Both the position numbers and the translations under genes were made by a program. The notes under the pieces were generated by a model that saw nothing but the letters and a program-made list of their open reading frames with translations, had not been told where the DNA came from and searched no databases. 64,000 bases of DNA from Phaeodactylum tricornutum CCAP 1055/1 (Eukaryota; Bacillariophyta; Bacillariophyceae; Surirellales; Neidiaceae): NCBI RefSeq assembly GCF_000150955.2, contig NC_011688.1:124001-188000 (forward strand), given 5' to 3'. This document shows positions 30,390 to 40,635 of the stretch, in pieces. Numbering within the stretch: the stretch's first letter is position 1; each line of letters opens with the position of its first letter.

Positions 30390-32699
30390 ATGAGAGCCGT
30401 GTGTGATAGCCGTCGTTGTACCCGAACGTGTTGTTTGCGATGGCTGGCTGACGGTAACGGTGAGTGCACGGAACGAGGTATCGACTCGAGACGACTCCTA
30501 CTTGCCATTGATCCGTACCTACAGCAATCGTCGTCGATCATGATGAGTTCTGCCGACAAGCAATCCGTCCTACGGGAAGAAAAAGGTTCCAAACGACGAC
30601 TTTCGTGCTTTCTACAAAACCTCCAGCGGAAGAACACGAAACAAACCCAACGACGGCGTTCGTTGCCGCTCACCCGTGATATCTCTCGTCACGATGCCGA
30701 TCCCAACCGCGATTCCAATCCAAACGGAGGAATACCACGATTGGAGACTTACGCTTCTACGGTACTTCAATCCAACGAGGCGGCGATGCCGGTCGTCGTC
30801 GGAGACGCTAGGACAACAACATCAACCGCAACCGCTAGTACTGTTACTCACGACGACAGTGGTACGCCAGAGCAGGAGCACCGCACCGCAACCACGCCTC
30901 CCGATGCGTGCACGGACTCCGCCAACGCTACTGATACGGTAGCCGAAGACGAATGGGCCTGTCCACAGTGTACACTACGGAATCGATTGCGAAGCAAACG
31001 CTGTCAAGCGTGTGCTTGTCGACGTCCGCCGTCGTCAGTGGACGCATCGTACCTCGCAATACCGTCGTCGTCGTCAGCTCCAGCCGTCACACACCGTCGG
31101 GACACTCGAAACAAATCTTCGCCTTCGTCAGGAACTACCGCCTCTTTGGTGGATGCGGGGTGCGACGCCACCGCGGCTCGGGAAAACAAAGGCACACCCC
31201 CTACCACCAGTGCACAGAACAAAAGGAAAAGTCCCGACTCGACGAAACTGTCGTCGCCGCCCAAGAAGCAAAAAGTTAGACAAGCCACTACCAATAAGAC
31301 TACACCGCGATCTCCCACAACCATTCCTGTTAGACAGACTACCGCGGCGGAAGCCCCACGTTCATTGCTTACGTCGATAGAGGAATCAAAGTACCATTCC
31401 GGAACTGCTTTTCAGCAAAGACAGTCTCCACAAATAAATACGACCTACACGTCTCAGAACACCCATGTCTGGGACGCCGCTCGAAAGTTGACGAAACAAC
31501 AAGGTGAGTTAATTCAACAGCAACACTTATCCATTGTCGATATGCAACAACGGATGGCTGTCTTAAGCGACCGACACGACGAACTGGTTCAACTCCTACA
31601 CGAGTTGCGGGCCCAACAAGGTGCGCCACTGTTCAGCACGGATCCAGTGGGTTCCACAATTACCCCAGGCTTGGACGACTCTCGTACTATAGCACACTCT
31701 CGGCTAAAGAAACCGACCGACTTGGCGTTCGAGCCCTCAACGCAAACGCTGTCTCAATCGTTGTCCCAAGTTTCCCCCACTATCGAATCACCTATTCTTT
31801 CGGAAGGCTCTCAGACGATGGACCCAAACGAACTTTCCTTCTCCCAGCTCTACTCAAGAACAAAGGGAGTTCCTTTCCCTCCGCCATCCCCGGGTGCCTC
31901 ATCAAGTACCGCACATCTCACTTCCCAAGACATGCTCGCTTCCCAGACCGTATGCGTGACAACAAATGCTAGTGCTTTTGCCTCTTTGGAGACCATTTCT
32001 TCGAAAGCAAATAGGTTGTCTCGCCTCCAGACCACAGAGGCTACAGCTGGCTCCGACTACGGTTCCTCCAATACGCACCAGGACAGTGCTCGTCGTGATT
32101 CGCAACTACAGAGGAAAGTCAACAACATACCTTTGGGAACGGCAACCAATCGCAAAATGCCAACGGCAACTCCCGGAAACCATTCCACGACTTGGATTTC
32201 CAACAGATCGGCGCGAACTTTTTTGAAAGATCTGGACGTGACCGATGAGGCGGCGTCAAGAGCTAAGTGTAGCGAACACCCAACTTGGGAAAAATCTCGC
32301 AACGACCAGAGAATGACACGACGTCGTACGTATGGTGGAGCCGATTCGCGCAAGGACGCTTTGTGGGACGACGAGGATGGTGTCGTAGGGTGTGAGCATA
32401 GCCAGAAACCCACTTTTGCCTACCAGGAAACTGTCCGCTGTAGGGCCCAGCGTCAAAACCTGCCATGCCACGACTGTACGGAATGCCGTCGCTTTTTGGA
32501 AATTTTGCGCGAACAAGGGCACGATCTTAGTCAGACCAACGAACCCCTTCAGTACAGTCGCCATCGGGCGTCGTTTACTCCACCCGAAACTCCAGCGGAC
32601 TTTTGGGAGCTGGATTTCATTGACGAAAAGCGACAGCGGGAAAAGGAAGAGGCCGAGCAAGCGTCGGCATCAATGGAGCGGAATAAGGGGAAAATTTGA
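30390..32699 (+). CDS. CtIP/Sae2/COM1 homologue with RanBP2 zinc finger
   Basis: DNA-end-resection factor that works with the Mre11-Rad50 nuclease at double-strand breaks and in meiosis. The C-terminal 130 residues carry the Sae2/CtIP domain: FAYQETVRCRAQRQNLPCHDC, the CxxC (CHDCTEC), then YSRHRASFTPPETPADFWELDF. This matches the conserved RHR and TPPGFW segments. Near residues 187-212 there is a RanBP2-type zinc finger, EWACPQCTLRNRLRSKRCQAC (WxCxxCTxxNxxxxxxCxxC), known to bind ubiquitin or RNA. A coiled-coil-like segment (QQGELIQQQHLSIVDMQQRMAVL, about 370-400) may give the N-terminal-type oligomerisation. The rest is Ser/Thr-rich with many SP/TP/SQ sites, as in CDK- and ATM-controlled CtIP. 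The open frame starts at a GTG; ATG 30390 is used, and ATG 30540 (MMSSADKQ) is an alternative. Confidence 0.85.
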   Translation: MRAVCDSRRCTRTCCLRWLADGNGECTERGIDSRRLLLAIDPYLQQSSSIMMSSADKQSVLREEKGSKRRLSCFLQNLQRKNTKQTQRRRSLPLTRDISRHDADPNRDSNPNGGIPRLETYASTVLQSNEAAMPVVVGDARTTTSTATASTVTHDDSGTPEQEHRTATTPPDACTDSANATDTVAEDEWACPQCTLRNRLRSKRCQACACRRPPSSVDASYLAIPSSSSAPAVTHRRDTRNKSSPSSGTTASLVDAGCDATAARENKGTPPTTSAQNKRKSPDSTKLSSPPKKQKVRQATTNKTTPRSPTTIPVRQTTAAEAPRSLLTSIEESKYHSGTAFQQRQSPQINTTYTSQNTHVWDAARKLTKQQGELIQQQHLSIVDMQQRMAVLSDRHDELVQLLHELRAQQGAPLFSTDPVGSTITPGLDDSRTIAHSRLKKPTDLAFEPSTQTLSQSLSQVSPTIESPILSEGSQTMDPNELSFSQLYSRTKGVPFPPPSPGASSSTAHLTSQDMLASQTVCVTTNASAFASLETISSKANRLSRLQTTEATAGSDYGSSNTHQDSARRDSQLQRKVNNIPLGTATNRKMPTATPGNHSTTWISNRSARTFLKDLDVTDEAASRAKCSEHPTWEKSRNDQRMTRRRTYGGADSRKDALWDDEDGVVGCEHSQKPTFAYQETVRCRAQRQNLPCHDCTECRRFLEILREQGHDLSQTNEPLQYSRHRASFTPPETPADFWELDFIDEKRQREKEEAEQASASMERNKGKI

Positions 32700-32764
32700 A
32701 CGAGGAGCATAGCACACTCTTGGTTTTGTCTAAAAATATTGATAAATTACGAGCCATTTCATGT

Positions 32765-33664
32765 TTACTTGTCGTCGGTATTTGGCAGCCAATTGCCGAA
32801 GGTATCCTCAAAATCTGATTGTGCTTTATCGGCCGCATCGTCAAAGAATCCTCGATCTGAACCCCAGTCATACCCGGGTACAAATCTGTTGGTTGTTCGG
32901 GGCGTTCTGGTTGCGTCACGGACTTTACCGTCGCCCCAAGGTTCTGGAGAGACTTCGCTAAACAGATCCAACTTGGAATTCTGAAACTGGTAACGTTCCA
33001 ACAGTTCTTCCACTTCTACGTGATTACTACCTTCAATACGCGCCACACGATTTCCTTGATAGAACAGATCAAAGGTAGGCCACACATTAATATTCGCTTG
33101 CGAGATCAATAAATCAGCGTTTTCGTACTCGGCAAAACATCTCATGAATATCGTAGAAGGATTCTTTCGAGCCATGCGCTCGTATTCTGCCTCGGTCGCT
33201 CGACAATCCTCGTACTTCGCCGATGTGATTTTTGCCACACAAACAATACCGTCGGGGCGTTCTGGCAACGGCATCGCAGCCAACTTAACGACTTCCTGCA
33301 GCTGGTCATACGAGCTACACAAAAAGGCCAAACAGTACACTTGTAAGGAAGCGTGAAGCAAGTAGGTAAACAGAAATGTACAGAGAATCACTTACTCGAA
33401 CTCCTTGACCATAAAGGAGCCGGCGCTTTCGCCGTAATAATCCCCTCGAGCATCACCGACATATCTGCAAATAGACGGACGCGGACTTTGCCCGCGGCTA
33501 TCACGAACATACGGCAGCACAAAGATTGTGAGAGGCATTCCACACAAAACTCTGATTTGGACGGCTCTTTTCCAGCGTTCTTACCGAACTGTGAAACCGC
33601 AATACGGGGTTACCAAAAATGAGAACAAAGTAGACAGGAAAAATAGCTTGCGATGGAAGTACAT
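32765..33664 (-). CDS. Thioredoxin-like protein, secretory or plastid, no CxxC
   Basis: Three exons: 33585-33664, 33396-33497 and 32765-33314, with introns 33498-33584 (GTAAGA...TGATAG) and 33315-33395 (GTAAGT...TGTGTAG). The join gives 243 residues. The N-terminus is a signal peptide (KLFFLSTLFSFLVTP) followed by FAVSQF and a basic stretch. A Phe near the cleavage site would suit import into the complex plastid, though the match is loose. The middle is a thioredoxin-like fold: VCVAKITSAKYEDCRATEAEY, then the cis-Pro segment INVWPTFDLFYQGNRVARIEG and a final helix VEVEELLERY. The usual CxxC is absent; a single Cys occurs at KYEDC. It probably acts as a binding or structural Trx rather than a dithiol enzyme. 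The acidic tail (GYDWGSDRGFFDDAAD) is unassigned. It is convergent with the CtIP gene, with stops 65 bp apart. Confidence 0.72.
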
Positions 33665-33993
33665 TGTGCTGAGACTTTGAAAATCAATCAACGCATCCTT
33701 GTATGTTTCTTCCCTTTCTAGGCTATTCACAATCCAACGTTGTCAGAGGTTTTGGTTTACTTTTTCGGGTACAGTGTGAAAAGCAATGTTTCAGTGTTTT
33801 CAATATATCTACATCTAAAGGGGCATACTTAACAAACAATTGTCATATCGATATCTGATACGAAATGAAATAAGGTGACTATTCATGACAGGCTTATTAC
33901 ATTTGGGTCACTGCGCTGTCGTAGTGTCTTCTACTAGGTTCCACGTTGTGAAGAGGAAAAGACACTTTCAGATTTTTGTGGTGTAAACGTTAA

Positions 33994-34166
33994 GAGGAAA
34001 ACCGCTACATCATATACAGAGCATACACCAAGCATTGGCTTATTTTCCAATTGCTAATTTTACTTATAAGCCGTTTCGCGCTCAATCTAAGGTACTTAGA
34101 ATTTTTCAGATTTGGCCGAAATAGCGGTTTTTTCGTGTCGCAGAGGCCAAATTAGCGGTTTTCCTC
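33994..34166. repeat. Inverted repeat pair, MITE-like
   Basis: GAGGAAAACCGCTA (33994-34007) is a perfect reverse complement of TAGCGGTTTTCCTC (34153-34166), with weaker pairing (ACGTT/AAACGT) outside. A third near-copy, AAATAGCGGTTTT, lies at about 34120. The span of about 175 bp would suit a small non-autonomous DNA element or a hairpin; no coding content is present. Confidence 0.45.
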
Positions 34167-35196
34167 AAACGTAAATGTAAGATGCCTAACTGTGAACAAA
34201 TCCAGTGGTAATGGATCTGGTGATGTGACATAGTAGTATGTCACAGCACCTATAATTTAATCTTGTGTTACGTATCATCATGTCCTGTATGGAATGTACG
34301 GAAAATATGGACCTATGTATCCACTACGGTGATTTTTACAGAACCGGAAGAGGAACAAGAATATGAGATCCCGTGGCTTTTTCAACAGTAAAACTGTCTC
34401 ACAGTCTGGTTGATAATCACCAATTGGAAAAGAGCATCTTGTAGGGCACTAACAGGCCAACAATTGCTCTGGGCATAACATACTTTTATTAAATGGATGC
34501 CATGTTTGCAAAGGATCTTTGCTCTAAGGCCTTCACAAAATGATTAAGGAGAATATACATACCAGTTGTTGCTGCTAAGATATCCGATAAGGCTTTCTTT
34601 GCATTGACAGTAAAGGATTGCAATAATTTGTCGCAATTACCTATATTTGTCATTAAAAAAGTTGAATGGTTTTGGGTTTACTAGGTCGCGACCTTTTAAG
34701 TTTCATTCTCTTCTTCCTGTCCCGAGAAAGTAGCAAGAGACGTTCCGGGGTCTGGTGCAGTGTTTTGGTTTACGAAGAAAATCATTTCTCCTCAGAAAAC
34801 TCATGACAGCATTAGTGGCTGTCTCTACGCAATTGCGAAGCTGCTCTTTGCCAGTAAGAGACAAAGGCACGGCGCTATAACTCCGTCACCAAGGGATTGA
34901 ATGCCAGGGGCTACCCACTGTGGCTAGAAATATAGGCTCGTAGATTTATCTCACTGTCAAAAACTTTATAGTCTTGCTTGCTCTTTTTAAGGCTGGTTTG
35001 CGGTGTTTCTTTAAAAATTATTCAAAGTCATGTGTTTTCAGTGTTGTGTTCAGAAAAACCTTTTTTACAGCTACCTCGTTTGCTACTATATCTGCTACAC
35101 ATGATTCCGTCTGTAGTAGTTCGGCAAAAACGAAAGCTTCCTCATCTATTCACCGTCAGTCCAAAAATCAGCGGAGCCCAGCAATAAATGCGCTAA

Positions 35197-35246
35197 CAGA
35201 CCCAGCAGTAGTACATAGTTGCAGACCCAGTAGTAGTACATAGTTG
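35197..35246. repeat. 25-bp tandem duplication
   Basis: Two adjacent 25-bp units (35197-35221 and 35222-35246), beginning CAGACCCAG and ending TACATAGTTG, differ at one base. Confidence 0.85.
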
Positions 35247-36214
35247 ATACATCTGTGACAGAGGATTGCTATCATGGCAAATCTTCGAAACATGTACCAA
35301 TGTGACCCCACCAGAATATCGGTAGAACGCTGTCAACCATTCTTAAAAATAAATGCTTTTTCATTTTTTCTGAACTCTTAGCACTCCAGATGAAATTGAA
35401 AAAGCGGCGAAGGACATATAGCACTTGTGAATGTGGATTCAATGTACATGCAATACTTTCGAATAAGGATGCTAAAGTTAACGGATGGGAACAATGTGCA
35501 GGAAATTCATCTGTACACAGAAACCGAGAAAATTGGAAACAAGCAGTAAACAAATTGACCATAAGTGGATTTGCTTTCTTCACATAGTGACGACTTTGAG
35601 AGCCAAGTCCTAGCATAAGCTTACAACGATTTGATATTATGATGGGATTTCAGAGGCAGTACGAGAAACAGCAAATGACTCTCTATAGAGGTCCGCCACA
35701 TGTCCCCATCCGGTTTTGGCGTTCGGACGCTTTCGACCTTCTCATTTCTTTTGCCCTCACTGAATTCGAATAAAAAAGGCACCCTGGCATTGCCTTAATT
35801 TCACTTTGAAAATTGAGTCCTGTAGAGAATCTGAAGCTAGCAAGGGAAATAGCTGATAAGTGTAAATAGTGTGAGCGAAAAATTCTAATACAAGATTTGT
35901 CATGGCGAAAATCGAATCCCGAAACCATATTGTGACTCTTGACAGTTAGGGAGTGGTCCCAACCAGCGCTTAGACAAAGCGATTGCACTTCAACACAAAA
36001 AACTCAACGCACTACCTCACAAAATTGGTGATCGCCTCACAAGATCGACTTTTCCGTGATACCGCGATACGATACGAGTCTTGTCTTTCCTAAACGTCGA
36101 CACTATACCTCAAGCATCCTTCTGCCTTGACAGTAAAGGCACCTCTCACATTGTTGCAACCTTTCTATACAAGCTACTCCTTCATCAAGTTGCAGATTGA
36201 TTAAAATTAACAGA

Positions 36215-37581
36215 ATGATGCGAATTCTACTTTTTGCTATGATTCTTCTGGATGCAGCCAGCCTTGCTCAGCCTAATGACGAGGCGCAAATCCATAAAAG
36301 CGTATTTGAGAAGCGAGAGCTGATGAATAATTACATAGAACTGAGCATGAGTATGCCAGTCATTGGGAAGGGCAAGGGTAAAGGTAAAGGAAAGGGAATC
36401 GACTACAGCCTATCATCGAAATCCTCAAAGGCCAGCTGGTCCAAATCGTCCAAGTCAAAGGGAAAAGGAAGCAGCAAAAAGAGCGATAAAAGTGGAAAGG
36501 GTGGTGGCAAAGAAATTTCGCTCGTTCCCACAGTTCCGACCCCTACTACGGCTCCAATTGGTAAGTTGCGCTTGTCTTACATTAAAAAGGAAAAACCCAA
36601 ATTGAAAGATCCTAACCGACTTAACATTCAGTGGCACCTCCTACTATCACTACAACCTCCCCGTTTGGTAGTACAATGAGTGAGTCACGTAAGTACAGCG
36701 AAGCAGAACCTATTTGCCCGAAATTTAATAAACTAGATTTTTCACTAACTGTACCTTCCCGTCCATCAGCAAATTCGACGCCTGCGCCCACGTTGACACC
36801 AGTATCTATTTCTCCATTCACGATTCTGTATACCATCGAACAATTCCGCCTCCCTCTCGCAAGCGAGTATGTTTCGGTCGCAAATCTCACAGCGAACTAT
36901 TTGAATGAGTACTTTCGAGCAAATTTCCAAGAGACGAGTCTTGTAGACTTTGTGATTGCCGACACGATGATGACTGACAACAACTTTCAGTTTGGACAGC
37001 CTGTCGAGATTGATTACAGAACACAGCTTACGTTTGCGTCGGCTTCCTTTATTCCTTCTACAGAGGAATTCGACGAGTTGTTGGCCAGTGCGTTCCGCGA
37101 CGACAACTTGGCAATCTACATTTCTCTTTTGAACAGTTTGCCAATCAGCAACATCTTCCAAACAACGTCGCTTGTTACTTTTGAAGGATCTACTTCCGCT
37201 ACCGTACCCGCGACTAGTGCAGACTCCGCCGCAAGAGCAGCCGGAATCGCGGTAGCAGCCGGTGCTGGAGCCCTTATCTTTATCATCGCTGGTGTAGTTA
37301 TGTATCGCCGAAAGGAAAGAGAGGAAGTTGGCAAGCGCCTCGATGAAGATGGGCAGATGACAGTTGCTGGTGACACGTGTGGAGGCTCGTCAATGGATTC
37401 CCAATCGGTGGTTAATCAAACACATGCAATGAACGACGCAGATGGCTCCTCGGTATCGGAATTGGGCGACTTTCAGGTCGCTCCATCAAATCATCCCATT
37501 CTCGAAGAAGGAGCTGAAGAGGAAACGGACGACGAGTGCGACTTTGAAGAAAGAGGCCAACTTTCGGAAGTCCAACTGTAA
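36215..37581 (+). CDS. Silaffin-like type I membrane protein A
   Basis: First of three tandem paralogues. Exons 36215-36560, 36632-36688 and 36770-37581, with introns ending TTAACATTCAG and GTCCATCAG; the second intron (81 nt) is in frame and stop-free, so it may be retained. The product is 404 residues. A signal peptide (MRILLFAMILLDAASLA) is followed by GKGKGKGKGKG and a Ser/Lys-rich block (SSKSSKASWSKSSKSK), much like silaffin KxxK pentalysine clusters that carry polyamines. A Pro/Thr linker leads to a membrane-proximal domain of about 140 residues (FTILYTIEQF ... TANYLNEYFRANF ... IPSTEEFDELLASAF), then a TM helix (AAGIAVAAGAGALIFIIAGVV) and an acidic cytosolic tail of about 100 residues. 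Likely on the silica-deposition-vesicle or plasma membrane (inference from composition). No enzyme motif is seen. Confidence 0.72.
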
Positions 37582-38288
37582 AGGCGAAACGGAGCAGGTT
37601 GTTCTGTTTGTTTTCGCCATCAGGTTAAATTTGTAAGAGTTCGTGTGACCCATATCCTTAGAGAATGAAATTGTGAATTGCGCAAAAGCCATTAGTTGTC
37701 CTTCACTCTTCCATTAATATTCACAAGCATTTCTGCGTTTAGCTTTATTGGAAAGAATACCCTTTCCACCTATGGGAAAACTGTCTTTTCCATTAAATTT
37801 TTAGTGCTTCAGAAGGAAAAGCAATTGATTTCGGATAGATTCTCATCCGACCGTCTAAACGAGGACTCCATAATTGCGAGGGAAATCAAATTTAGCAGAC
37901 GGAGACACTTGCACCAGACGAAGCAGGCCATCAAGTGGGGATGATTGCTCACTGTCAGTCTGCTTCTTACAGTCAAAGATACCGCAGCTTGCGGAAGAAG
38001 AAAGCATTTTGGTCTTTTCGCTGTTGTTTCATAGCGCGACAAAACTCCAAACGTCATGTCGAATCATATTTTTGTCCCGATTGTGAATCACGACTTTGAC
38101 TAAAAGACGTTCCAACGGCCCTTTTTAAGGGATATTTCGTATAGTAGGATAAAATATCAGGTGAATGGCGGTTATATTTGAAAACGAATCTTTGTCTCAA
38201 CCGATGTTTTACCTCATCGTCACTCACAATCACAAAAACGGTGGGAAGACAGAAAACTGGAGTGTCCACAAGAGCATCCCTTGCCACG
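37582..38288 (+). promoter_or_regulatory. Upstream region of silaffin-like gene B
   Basis: 707 bp between paralogues A and B. TCACTGTCA lies at 37949-37957, 332 bp before the start of gene B. No gene is recognised. Confidence 0.4.
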
Positions 38289-40112
38289 ATGAACATTCAA
38301 TGTTTTATTCTCTTATACTCTCTGTTCATTCTGTCGTCTGGGGTATTGGGGATTGGCGTAGAGAAGCTCGTCTCAAGAACAGATGACCGTGCCTTGAAGC
38401 GCTTCTTGCAGGGGAAAGGAAAGGGGCGAGGAAGCCGCTCAAGTAGCGGCGAGAAGAAACGCACCAGCTCCAAATCTACAAAAAGCAAAATGCAGAAAAG
38501 CTTGAGGTCAAAACAATCATCTTCGCCCACCTCTTCTGCCTACCCAACACCATCTCCTACCCCTCCACCAACGGTATTACCTACTCATGCATTTGTGGCG
38601 ATAACAGCATCGACGAAAAGCAAAAAGGCGGGAAAAAGCCGAAGTGGCAAAAGCAGATCAAGCTCAAGTAAGGCAGGAAGCAGTGAGTCAAAGTCGAAGA
38701 AGTCCGACAATTCGAAGGAAAGCAAGAAATCAAGCGCCCCAACGCCATGGCAACCTCAAGAGACTTCAGAACCAATAGCCACACAAACACCGCAGTCCCT
38801 CCCCCTTCTGATGCCAACTACATCGCCCTCGTTTCTGGAACCAGCTACGGATGTGACTGGCACTCCTCAAGATGTAGCAACTGTTCCGACCGAGCTTCCC
38901 TCCAATGACATGGAAGGTGAGCCAACGCTACCGCCTCGGATCGAACCCACGGTTACTCCCATCGAAGAGCCGACCGTTGTTCCGCGTGTGGAGCCTACTG
39001 TATCTCCCGTTCCTGAGCCTTCATCATTGCCAGCTCTGGAGCCATCGCTTACTCCAGACGTTGAAGCAACAATAGCCCCCACAATTCTAAGCCCGACCGT
39101 TGCTCCGGGTGAAGAGCCTTCAACTGTTACATTCGACACAGCTGCCCCCACGTTGAGTGCAACAGAATCTAGCGTTCCCACGGCTACCGAAGTACCCACG
39201 AACAGTCCTACATCTGGGAGAAGTGCAAGTGATAGGCCAGTGGCTCCTGATTTGGACACAAATGCACCCACGCTTCTGTCCGGAGTAGAACCAACTGTAG
39301 CGACGATACCGAGCTTAACCATACCCCCTGCGGATTCATCCATTGAAATCACACGCTTTAGTGTGGAATACGATTTCTCGCAGGGTACATCACCATCTGA
39401 GCAAGACTTTAAAGAGGCTGAAGCTGTCACAACGGCGTACATTGAAGAGTATTTGAATTCATTTTTCGATTTCAAAGACGAAGTAACCGTGGATAGTATA
39501 TCCATCAATCCAGTCACCACATTGAATAACCCAGTGCAAATTCAGTATGATGCAACCGTCGAGTTCCTCAAAAGCTCGAGTCTCATTCCTTCAGCCTTGG
39601 AATTGGACAATCTAATGATGGCTGCCTTTCAACTACCTGCTGTGCAAACTCTTCTACTTCTCCTTGGAAATTTACCCGAACAGAATCCCTTTTCGTCAAC
39701 AGGAAAAGTCGCCTACTCGCGTTTGCCAAGAGTCGGTGAGGGCCAAATAGCATTGGCAACAGGGCAAGGTCTTTCTGTAGTCGGAATCGCTGCTCTCGTG
39801 ACAACCGTTGCTCTTGTATGTGCTATTGGTGGCGCATGCACTGTTCAGAAGTGCAGCGAATCGGCACTTCTACAAAGGTATAAGCTAACTGCGTTGGACG
39901 ACAGGATACATGGAGTTCACACAATGGAAGTGATTGATTCCACATCTGATTGCTCATCGTCAATCGGAGGGCCGTCCATAAATCCTCTCGGTGGTATAGA
40001 ATGCGATGATGATATGACGATAGAGTTTGGTCCTAACGAAGAAACACGTGGTGGATATGACCCCCTCTTCCAGGCTCCCTTTAGGATTTCGCAAGGAGAT
40101 CTGATACGATGA
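38289..40112 (+). CDS. Silaffin-like type I membrane protein B
   Basis: Second paralogue, one exon, 607 residues from ATG 38289. Signal peptide MNIQCFILLYSLFILSSGVLG, then QGKGKGRGSRSSSGEKK and two Lys/Ser-rich blocks separated by a Pro/Thr linker (KSKKAGKSRSGKSRSSSSK is silaffin-like). A long Pro/Thr/Glu stalk follows with degenerate EPT(V)xP repeats (about residues 215-300). The shared membrane-proximal domain (ITRFSVEYDFSQG ... EYLNSFFDF ... LIPSALELDNLMMAAFQLPAV ... NLPEQNPFSSTGKV) leads to a TM helix (VVGIAALVTTVALVCAIGGAC) and a cytosolic tail of about 90 residues. The stalk suggests heavy O-glycosylation. Compared with A and C it has lost the intron and has the longest stalk. Related in plan to diatom silicalemma-associated proteins, but identity is not claimed. 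Confidence 0.75.
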   Translation: MNIQCFILLYSLFILSSGVLGIGVEKLVSRTDDRALKRFLQGKGKGRGSRSSSGEKKRTSSKSTKSKMQKSLRSKQSSSPTSSAYPTPSPTPPPTVLPTHAFVAITASTKSKKAGKSRSGKSRSSSSKAGSSESKSKKSDNSKESKKSSAPTPWQPQETSEPIATQTPQSLPLLMPTTSPSFLEPATDVTGTPQDVATVPTELPSNDMEGEPTLPPRIEPTVTPIEEPTVVPRVEPTVSPVPEPSSLPALEPSLTPDVEATIAPTILSPTVAPGEEPSTVTFDTAAPTLSATESSVPTATEVPTNSPTSGRSASDRPVAPDLDTNAPTLLSGVEPTVATIPSLTIPPADSSIEITRFSVEYDFSQGTSPSEQDFKEAEAVTTAYIEEYLNSFFDFKDEVTVDSISINPVTTLNNPVQIQYDATVEFLKSSSLIPSALELDNLMMAAFQLPAVQTLLLLLGNLPEQNPFSSTGKVAYSRLPRVGEGQIALATGQGLSVVGIAALVTTVALVCAIGGACTVQKCSESALLQRYKLTALDDRIHGVHTMEVIDSTSDCSSSIGGPSINPLGGIECDDDMTIEFGPNEETRGGYDPLFQAPFRISQGDLIR

Positions 40113-40635
40113 TTTTTGGAACCCCTTCTTTCAGGTTCAAAAGTATAAAACCCTAAATTTACTAGAGAAAGAAGGAGATCATCACCGATGTATGTGACTG
40201 CTTGTTTCAGGTATTCTGTTTACTCTAGATCAAGGAGTACTTCCCTCGAAGTGCATATATTAATTGTAAGTGCTGAATCTCCTGGTGCCCACTTAAAGTT
40301 GGTGGTCATCGCACCTATACATATTGATCAAATATTGTCGCATGTTTCAGTATTGCTTTCCGTTTTACCTTTGGCATAGCGTCGGACATTTCAGGAATAT
40401 CAGGATATCTACAATGGAGTGTATTTCCCAATTTCGAAATGCGTTGAGCGTTGGAATCACTTTTTTCCTCAACATCGCAACGTGCGACCTTGACCTGACA
40501 TGCGTCCTTGACATGCGTGGTCTTTTTTATGGCTATAGATCAAAGCAAGTCGACAAACGCATTAACTTAGTGCGAGATTGAGAAAAGACATCATCGCGTA
40601 TCGTCCGCTGTCAACATTGAACACCATCATTGAAG
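40113..40635 (+). other. Intergenic, silaffin-like B to C
   Basis: 523 bp between paralogues. A short plus-strand frame (40351-40581) has no coding character. Nothing else is recognised. Confidence 0.4.

Larger units (their letters stand above)
33665..36214. other. Gene-poor AT-rich region
   Basis: This 2.5 kb has no supportable gene. It holds a 14-bp inverted repeat (33994-34007 with 34153-34166), a 25-bp tandem duplication (35197-35246), TCACTGTCA at 34951-34959, and TTGACAGTAAAGG at both 34604-34616 and 36127-36139, the latter 75 bp before the next start. The short frames at 34974-35243 lack coding character. It may be decayed transposon DNA. Confidence 0.45.

Noticed and set aside
34974-35243. 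Overlapping plus-strand frames in the gene-poor region
   Set aside because: They start at non-ATG codons, have no domain or codon bias, and run into a tandem duplication.
36689-36769. In-frame open stretch as coding sequence of silaffin-like A
   Set aside because: It has a GTAAGT donor, a CACTAAC branch site and a CCATCAG acceptor, so an intron is more likely, though retention is possible.
40324-40581. Plus-strand frame between silaffin-like B and C as a gene
   Set aside because: No signal peptide, domain or coding character; probably chance.
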